Assembly (NCBI GenBank): GCA_949126835.1 | Contig: OX421494.1 | Location: forward strand, 22,074,196-22,138,195 | Direction of reading: 5' to 3' | Length of the DNA: 64,000 bases | Source of the DNA: Anisus vortex | Lineage: Eukaryota; Mollusca; Gastropoda; Planorbidae | Shown: positions 23,901 through 34,524 of the stretch, piece by piece | Layout: each line of letters starts with the position of its first letter | Position numbering within the stretch: position 1 is the stretch's first letter | Position numbers and translations under genes: made by a program | Notes under the pieces: generated by a model | What the model was told of the DNA's origin: nothing | What the model saw: the letters and a program-made list of their open reading frames with translations, nothing else | Databases searched by the model: none

Positions 23901-26469
23901 CCGAGACTTGAAGGGTTGTCCTTGAGTCTACCCAGCTCTTGGGTTCCTGACATTAGTTGGGGTAAAGTAAAAGCGGCTGGGCATTGTGGTGGCCACAAAT
24001 TCCTGAGTAAGCCGTGGCCAGGGAAACTGGTGAACGCTGCTACACCAGCTCTATGGTCAGTTTGGTCCGAAGGGTACTTTACTTTTTTTTTTTGAGTGGA
24101 GAAATGTTGTATGAATTGCAATTTGAAATATTGTAATCAACGTTTTCAACAACTCTTCTTCAATCCATATTAATTAATTCGTAAGCAAGAAAAAAAACTA
24201 TGGGATATTGTTAAGTATGTCTTATAAAACATTTAATGGAATCTAAACTAGATTATTTGTTTTATTGTTTATTAATTAAAAAGAAAACTAAAATGTTAAT
24301 TCAGATTGTTTGAGGAAATAGATCTTGCGAACTTACGGTTGAACTATGATAATACGATGATATAATACTGTATTAAAACAATGATAATTTCTTGTTTAAA
24401 CAATATGATAAAATGATAATATAGTAATATATCAAAGCTATTATAAGAGTGATGACATGACATACTACAGTATAAAAACTATAACACGTTGACGATAAAC
24501 TACTGTACTATAACAATCATTTGATGTCTTCTGTGGTACTATTACAGGTGTATGATGTTCACATTTTCATCAGAGATGTCAATGATAATAGCCCAGTCTT
24601 TCAGGGAGGAAATATCTCTAATGTAGTGAGGATTCCTGAGGTATGTTGTTTGGTCTTTGTAGCTGGTCTACTTGTTGTAGCTGGTCTACTTCTTGTAGCT
24701 GGTCTACCTGTTGTAGCTGGTCTACTTGTTGTAGCTGTTCTACTTGGTGTAGCTGGTCTACTTGTTGTAGCTGGTCTACTTGTTGTAGCTGGTCTATATG
24801 TTGTAGCTGGTCTATGTGTTGTAGCTGGTCTATATGGTGTAGCTGGTCTACTTGTTGTAGCTGGTCTATATGTTGTATCTGGTCTATGTGTTGTAGCTGG
24901 TCTACTTGTAGCTGGTCTATATGTTGTAGCTGGTCTATGTGTTGTAGCTGGTCTATATGTTGTAGCTGGTCTACTTGTTGTAGCTGGTCTACTTGTTGTA
25001 GCTGGTCTACTTGTTGTAGCTGGTCTACTTGTTAGGGCTGGTCTATATGTTGTAGTTGGTCTACTTTTTGAAGCTGGTCTACGTGTTGTAGCTGGTATAT
25101 GTGTTGTAGCTGGTGTACTTGTTGTAGCTGGTCTACGTATTGTAGCTGGTATATTTGTTGTAGCTAGTACATTAGTTGTAGCTGGTCTACTTGTTGTAGC
25201 TGGTCTACTTGTAGCAGGTCTACTTGTTGTAGCTGGTCTATTTGTTGTAGCTGGTATATTTGTTGTAGCTAGTCTACTTGTTGTAGCTGGTCTACTTGTA
25301 GCAGGTCTACTTGTTGTAGCTGGATTATTTGTTGTAGCTGGTATATCTGTTGTAGCTAGTCTACTTGTTGTAGCTGGTCTACTTGTAGCAGGTCTACTTG
25401 TTGTAGCTGGTCTATTTGTTGTAGCTGGTCTATTTGTTGTAGCTGGTCTACTTGTTGTTGCTGGTATATTTGTTGTAGGTGGTCTACTTGTTGTAGCTGG
25501 TCTACTTGTAGCAGGTCTACTTGTTGTAGCTGGTCTACTTGTTGTAGCTGGTATATTTGTTGTAGCTGGTCTACTTGTTGTAGCTGGTCTACTTGTAGCA
25601 GGTCTACTTGTTGTAGCTGGTCTATTTGTTGTAGCTGGTATATTTGTTGTAGCTTGTCGACTTGTTGTAGCTGGTCTATTTGTTGTAGCTCGTCTACTTG
25701 TTGTAGCTTGTCGACTTGTTGTAGCTGGTCTACTTGTTGTAGCTGGTCTACTTGTTGTAGCTGGTCTACTTGTTGTAGCTCGTCTACTTGTTGTAGCTTG
25801 TCGACTTGTTGTAGCTGGTCTACTTGTTGTAGCTGGTCTACTTGTTGTAGCTGGTCTACTTGTTGTAGCTGGTCTACTTGTTGTAGCTGGTCTACTTGTT
25901 GTAGCTGGTCTACTTGTTGTAGCTGGTCTACTTGTTGTAGCTGGTCTACTTGTTGTAGCTGGTCTACTTGTTGTAGCTGGTCTACTTGTTGTAGCTGGTC
26001 TACTTGTTGTAGCTGGTATATGTGTTGTAGCTGGTATATGTGTTGTAGCTAGTCACGTTAAAAAAAAAAATTCACTGCCAAGAACTTCAACCAGTTATTT
26101 TTTTGTTTGTTCTGCATGAGTATGTATGTTTGCTTTTATTAATATTGTTTGTATTCGTTTGTTTGTTAAATTATGTGCGTGAGATGTGAAAGCTTTTGTT
26201 TAATTTTAATGTAGAAAAGAAATAAAACATATACTACAATTACATAAACAGTGTACATGCATAATTCGATGCGTTACTTATAAGTACCATTATGAAAAAA
26301 AATATTTTGTTTTTTAAATTTCTTTACCTTCTTTAGACCACAGTTCCTGGAACCAGAATTTATACGGCAACTGCTGTTGATGACGATGAAAACATGGATG
26401 GGAACTTGACCTACTCATTTGTCAATGTATGCTTCTTGTTGGTGTTTAGTTTGAAACATGTTTAGTCTA

Positions 26470-26530
<61 letters not shown>

Positions 26531-29500
26531 TTTTCTTAAAAAGCTATCAAGTGAAGAACATTTGGTGTTGATGTTATTTTCTTTCCAAATTTTGTACATT
26601 GGTAGCATCGTGGGAAAAGGTGGCCTAGCGTTAGCGCTCTCAAATGGCCATCCACATACCCAGCGGGCACACCACGTCGTATCGACATTGAAAACTAACG
26701 TGGTTTACACGTGTGGTTTTTTAATGGTTTATAAGTCCCCCCCCCCCCCCCCCCCCGGTCGTTACGACATGGTGTGGCCACTGGGAAATATGCCTGGTTT
26801 AAATCCAGTTTAACACTGGTGTCTATTTTATTCGGCACTGGTGTCTAACCAGTTAAAAGGGCTCCTAACACAACACTAGTTATGGAAAAGGAAAAGCTTG
26901 TGGTCATTGAGCTGGCCACATAATCCCATTGAATGCCGTGGCCACAGAATGTTTTGACCTATAGACTAGCATGTTCTAAAAAGAATACTTTACTTTTGTA
27001 ATATCAAACTTTAACCAAATATTCAAATCGTAGGCCAATATTTCTAGGATTGTAAATTCTGGTTTAGCCCTAGTCCTTATAAGAACTTCATTTATTCTCT
27101 TCATCAGATGAACGCGAGTGATATGTTTACTATAAATCCACTGACCGGTGAAGTCTCTGTAGCGAGACCATTGGACTACGAGAGCATGGGTTCCAACAAA
27201 TATATCAACCTCACGTTGAAGGTGGAGGTAAGCGGATAGCGCGACGACCGTCTGTTCCGAGTGAAAGCCTGGATGTGCATGTGATCTGAACAGTGATCTT
27301 GGAAATTCACCATTTGTCTTGCAAGACAGCGGAATTGAATGTGCCCTTGTCGAGTGTGCGCTCCTGGCCTTGCAACTTCTGCTGTGGCTTTACAGTCCCA
27401 CACGCGAATGACAGTCTCTGTTGCATTTCTGGCACAAGAAGGCAGCATCAGTCATCTAGCTGGTCTTCCCTTCCTTTCTTTCAGTTGCGCTTCTTGTCAG
27501 CGAGATGTTGATAATGGCGTTCTCCTACTTCTAGCTTGGAGGTCAGTCAACACTTGTCTTCAGCTGGACCTGTCTGTTGGCAAGTTCCTCCCAGCTATTT
27601 GTATCTATGGTTAGACTGATAGATACATTATTACTAATGACCTACTGTCCCATTGACCTTGTGTGTCTTAGTTTTCTTATTGTTCTATATATTTGAAAGT
27701 TTTGTTGTCAAAAATACAGGCAGTGACATGTTAACTTATTACTAGGTTGTCTTCTCCATAGTGTAAGTTAATTAAGAATATGTTAGTATTAGTTCCCTGC
27801 ATTATTGTTCTTATATTTCTTGGTTTAATGTATTCACTTTTGTTTTCTTCCTTTTTTATATGTTTCTATGTTTTAGTTTTGTCTTTCCTAACTATTAGTT
27901 TAAGTTTTTCCGTTGTTTGTTTGTTTTTTGTCATTTTTAAGTATTTTTTTTAGCTGCGTCATTTTGTTTTAAGAATGTTGTTTATTTGATGTTTGTTTGT
28001 TGTTGTTTTTAAATATTTTTTTTGGCATGAAATTTTGATTTGGAAAATCAGAATAATATTGAGAAAGTGAGATGATAGAGAAGGATAGGGGAAACAGATA
28101 ACAACCAATATAGATTTCTGTGACCTATGCGTGCCTCAATGTTATTAAGCAAGATCCGGATGAGAAGTTAAGGTAACCCAATATGGCTGAGTAGTCGTGA
28201 ACTATGTTTCTTGATATTTGTCCCCAGGATGCCGGGCCAGGTGAAAAACGTACTTCGACCATGGTGCTGCAGGTATACGTCACAGATTCTGACGACAACG
28301 GCCCCGCCTTTGTTTACACCGGATGTTTCACCCACAACAATGTCTGTGCATGGCCGAAATATACCAGCGGCCTTGAACTGAAGAGGGTGCGTATTTTAAA
28401 AATATATATATAATATTCAAATAGAATAAATGTATTTATAAATTTACCAAAATAAACTTTAAATTAAACTTTTTACTAAAATGTTGATCATTATCATCAG
28501 TGGCGTCGACGAAAGAAAGTCGTGTGGAGGAATGGAGCAGAGTAGTGAGGGGGGGGGGGGACGTCACACCTTTCATTGTCCATTCTGGGAATACTCCCGT
28601 TCACAAAAATAACCAATAACTGTTTAGGCACCTCCAATAATACCTCTAATAACACTTCAATAACACATCCTATAACACCTCAACAACACCTCCAATAACT
28701 AGCATTAAATAACGCCATTGCTTGTAAAGATCTGATAACTAAGGGTTTTGTTTCCTACAGAATGAAATGATCAAAGTGTATCCGGTGCCCAACAAGGTCA
28801 ATGGGTATGTTTCCATCAATGCCTATGACCTTGACACAGATACTGGGAATGAAATCGTCTTCTCTATTGCATCCAGTAAGTAGATTATATCTTTTTTGTT
28901 ATATGCATTGTTTAAGACACGGGTGAGCAAACTCTTACGTAATTCTGGTCGTATAAAGAATTTCATACTACAAGGTGGACCAAATATTATTTACGTTATT
29001 AACACAATGAATGGCATAAAATAAAATAAAAACTGCCCTGTAAGCTATGTAAAAGGCTTGTCGGGCCGGATTGTGCCCACGGGTCGCCTGTTGCACACTC
29101 CTGGTCTACGGGTGTTTCTTGTTATGATCCCAGTTGAATATCATTTCAAAGGTCTCGTTTTAAATCCGATTGTCTCCCTTGAGAGAAATATTGGCGAGTG
29201 GGTATTGTACTGGTCACTCATTCTCCTAGTAGCACATTCTGTGCCCAATGAAAACAGAAAGTCCCTAAGCTCTGCTTATAAATCTTATAGACTGCTTTTG
29301 CATACATAGATTTCTTCTACTTCTTCATTCTCAGAAAAAAAAATTTGTTTAATAATAAAACTCAACTAATATGTGTTGTGGTGATATGTTAATCATCAGA
29401 TAACTTTCCATTTATTATTGAATTGGATTGAATCTCAACACCTTATCTACTTCCTAGTCCTGACAACACACACACTCATAAAAACTCCCTACCAATTGCA

Positions 29501-32500
29501 ATGGACAACTAACTGTGAGAATGTCTCATCTCAATTTGGTCTCTGTTAAATTTGGCCTTTCAGTGATTTAAGAAACATTTTTATATTGCATTTTTTTTAT
29601 GAATGTGTAAGTGTATTAAAAGAGAGAGAGAAAGACGGGGTGAATAAAAGAAAACATAATAAGTAATTTGTTAGCGTCTATAGGATCTCACCATCAAATA
29701 TGTATAGGTTGTAAAAATATGTCAACAAATTGATTTCTTTAGACCGGCGCTGCTAACATTCTATAAAATTGTTGCAACTCAACAACTTTACTTTTTGGGT
29801 TTCAGTTGCAAGGCTTTTTTTTGTTTTACTTAGTCTATCTGTTGTCGTAATTTGTTGTTGTTGACTTAACTATGTTGATGCTAATTATTTTATTCCATAG
29901 CTATCCCCCCTGGTCAAGATAGCAACTTCAAAGTGGAGACAATTAAAGGCCCGGGGAAGGAATACACGGCTAACGTTATCTCCCTTGTGGACATGAATCT
30001 ATCGGAGGGTTTTGAAATATTCCTCAAGGTAAACCAACATCATGGGTTGTATGTATGCATGTTGTGTTTATTTAAATATCGTTTAGTGCTTCTTATTTAT
30101 TTTATTTTCGACTTTTCACAATTTCTGCTTTTTTTTTTCTACTCTGAGGCTTCTAGTTTTGTTTTATTTTTAATGATAAAGAAGCTCGTGCTTTAGATCC
30201 ATTATTAGCGTCTTGACCGTGGCTATAGACTAATCTTAGACTTGACCTATAGACTAATCTTAGACTTGACCTATAGACTAATCTTAGACTTGACCTATAG
30301 ACTAATCTTACACTTGACCTATAGACTAATCTTAGACTTGACATATAGACTAATCTTAGACTTGACCTATAGACTAATCTTAGACTTGACCTATAGACTA
30401 ATCTTAGACTTGACCTACACACTAATCTTAGACTTGACCTATAGACTTATCTTACACTTGACCTATAGACTAATCTTACACTTGACCTATAGACTAATCT
30501 TAGACTTGACCTATAGACTAATCTTAGACTTGACCTATAGACTAATCGTAGACTTGACCTATAGACTAATCTTAGACTTGACATATAGACTAATCTTACA
30601 CTTAACCTACAACAACAAGTTATTATTATAGTTCAGTTTATTTTAAGTGAATCGTCATTAAATATATTTTATTTTCTCTAACATTTACATAAAAACGTCT
30701 TCAACAAATAGCTTACTGTTTTAATTCTATTAAAAATAAAACAGGAAAAAAAAGGAAGGGGAGGGGGGTCAATTTATACACAAAATGAACAAATTAAACC
30801 TAGAAACACTAGAGGACAGAAAGGCAAAGAGTAAAGTAGTATTAATACACAAGGCATTAAATTCTAATTTATAAATTCAACACAATAACAATATGTTGCA
30901 ATGCTCAGATAAACGTAAGGACAAAAATACGTTCCTTGTCCCTTATGCGAGAACAAATGCATATAAGTACTCTTTCTTCCCGAGTGGCATTCGGGCATGG
31001 AATGGGTTGCTTGAACAAACCAGGAAAACCAGTAACTTAACATCATTTAACACACTAATAAAAATGCAAGACTAGACTCAGACCACGGATGGGCGTAGGA
31101 CACAATAATCTTCTTTATAGAAGGAGCATCTGTAATATATAAGATATGAACAGTTAAATAGAAATTAGAAATGGCCGCCATTATTGAAACTTGAAAGTCT
31201 TCCCATTAATTTCTCTCAATGCCTGCAAGAGAACTCACCGTAGATGCATCAGTAATATTACTACTGTAACCGGCTGATTAGACTATTGTATTTATGTATG
31301 ATTGTATTTATGATGCCATTCCCATAATTTTGATGTTGTTTTCATGGATGATTTTTTTTTCTCACCATTTCAGGCTGACGAGAAGTCAGAAAATAAAAGA
31401 ACCGTCATTGCCATGATTTTTTTTACTGTAAGACTTTTATTTGCTACGACACTTTAAATACTTTATTTACTGTAAGACTTTTATTTGCTATGACACTTTA
31501 AATACTTGTTTTACTGTAAGACTTTTATTTGCTACGACACTTTAAATACTTGTTTTATTATTTCCTTTTTGTGCTTACGTTTCCTTGACGATATTGAAAC
31601 ATTCTCTTGTTGTTTTTAAATGTTTATGCATACACTCGTGTCCATTTAACGACAATAATAATAATGTTAATTTATATAGCGCTTTTATCCATGCTATTAA
31701 ATTTAGCATGCTTAGTGTGCTCTTGGTATAAATTGCTTTGGCAGTTGGATTGGTATGTAAGGCACACAGCCACTAGCCAAAGAGAAAGGTCTTTTTAAAA
31801 GACTCGTTTGTCTCTAAATCGTTCAGTATCTGAGGCAATCTGTTCCATGTAAGGGCTGTCCGTAAATAACGTCGCGTGATTTTGGTCAAACTCTCCTCAT
31901 CGTCTTTAGTCGTGACTAAATGAGCATGACTTGAACTCCGTTTGGACTGAGAGCTGAGATTATTAATCCCTTATAGCTCTGGATTTGTTCTTGTACTCTG
32001 CCGTGCATCTGAGCACGTTTAAATCTCCGTAGAGAACAGTGGAAAGTGTGTCAGCCGTCCCATCACTAGATGACTGAACCCCTCTTATTTCCAATATAAC
32101 GTCACATGTATAGTGTTGCCGAATGTAAAGATAACATGGCGGAAAGAGACTATTGAACTGCAGATATTGACATGTATAGTGTTGCCGAATGTAAAGATAA
32201 CATGGCGGAAAGAGACTATTGAACTGCAGATATTGACATGTATAGTGTTGCCGAATGTAAAGATAACTTGGCGGAAAGAGACTATTGAACTGCAGATATT
32301 GACATGTATAGTGTTGCCGAATGTAAAGATAACTTGGCGGAAAGAGACTATTGAACTGCAGATATTGACATGTACGGTTTTGCCGACTGTAAAGATAACT
32401 TGGCGGAAAGAGACTATTGAATTGCAGATATTGACAATGAGAGAATATACTACTGAGCGTCTAGGAAAGGAAAACGAATTATAATGGTCCCATAAATATG

Positions 32501-33476
32501 TTTTATTACAAACTTTGAGTTATAAATAAACGATAGTATATATTACATTGACCCTTCATTGTCCATATTAGAGTCCGGGGAGAGGGGGGAGGTAGGACCT
32601 TCGAGTTGTTTTTCGGATTTAACTAAACACTTTCTCCATCCCGTGGGATTTTTGGAAAAGTAAGTCGTAGATTGACTTTATGAACACTCCATGAAAAGCT
32701 TAATTCTTGATTTTCCCCTCATCTCGTAGGGTCGCGTTTTTAGTTTAGTAAGTTCGGTTTTTAAACTTGAAGAGAGCAGTTCGAGTTGAAAGTTTATGTA
32801 GTAAATTTATATGTATATTTTATGGATTTCACTTCTCGCCCAGCTTTATGTAAATATATAAAATTTTCTTGTATTTATATATATTGAGTCTACAATTGAT
32901 ATAAAATTGTTTTATTCAACAACTGCAGTTATTGAAGTAATAACACTGTTGAATAAGAGGTGTTGTTGTAAGCAAGAAAAATATATTAATACTAATAACA
33001 TTATAGACGGAACTGCCAAAACTGTCCTCCAGTGAAACCCAGCTAGCCTTGAAGCCAGCAAGCAGAACTAACGCCTTCATGGGACTACAAGATATTATTG
33101 AACCCTGATTGAACGATTCATAACAGTTTGATCATTCTCCATGGGTACTCTTCAAGAAGAAATAATTGGTAGAAAGTTTGCCGGTGAATTTAGTGGTTAC
33201 TCAATGCTATTATTACACAATTAAACAAGTCCATCTATTTGGTTATACTATCTTTACTAAAAAAATATATTTTTGAACCCTCAGGGAACGGCAGGCTCAG
33301 CTTCATCACAGGAACAGCAAGGTAAAAACATGTGTGTTGTTGTTTTCTTATGTAACAACAGTTTGACATGTAAGTTGTGGGGAAGGGTGGGGGGTGATGG
33401 TCGATCTAACTCTAAACCTGGTGGATAAGTGTTTGGACTGAATTCATGCAAATTTGCAAGAAAGTTTCATTTAATG

Positions 33477-33555
<79 letters not shown>

Positions 33556-34048
33556 TAATAGATGGATGGATGGATGAATGGTTTGATGGATGGATGGATG
33601 GATGGATGAATGCATGGATGGATGGATGGATAGATAAAAAGATAGATAGAATAGATTGAATACATCAATAGATAAAGGGATAGATATCTGGTTAGATGAA
33701 TAGATATATATTTAGATACATATATGGGTAAATATAAAGGATATATAGTTGGATACTTAAATACATAAAACACATAGATAAATAGATATATATATAGATA
33801 GATAGATATATAGATAGATGGATAGATGGATAAATGGATAGGTAGAAAGATAGATAGAAAGATGGTTATTTGGCTAGATGGATAAATGGATAGATAGAAA
33901 GATAGATAGATAGATAGAAAGATAGATAAATAGATAGATAAATAGATAGATAAATAGATAGATAGATAGATAGATAGATAAATATATAGATAAATGGATA
34001 GATAGATAGATAGATAGATAAATATATAGATAAATAGATAGATACATT

Positions 34049-34104
<56 letters not shown>

Positions 34105-34321
34105 CATTGATAGATAGATAGATGGCTAGATGGATAAATGGATAGGTAGATAGATAGATAAATAGATAAATAGATAGATTGAAAGATAGATAAATAGATA
34201 GATACTTAAATAGATAGATAGATAGATAGTAATAGATAGATAGATAGATAGATAGATAAATAGATAGATTGATAGATAGATAAATAGATAGATACTTAAA
34301 TAGATAGATAGATAGATAGTA

Positions 34322-34379
<58 letters not shown>

Positions 34380-34435
34380 TGATTGATAGATAGATAAATA
34401 GATAGATACTTAAATAGATAGATAGATAGTAATAG

Positions 34436-34466
<31 letters not shown>

Positions 34467-34493
34467 CTTAAATAGATAGATAGATAGATAGTA

Positions 34494-34524
<31 letters not shown>

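Noticed and set aside
30153..30631. ORFs on both strands at the 24 bp array
   Set aside because: Explained by unit length being a multiple of three.
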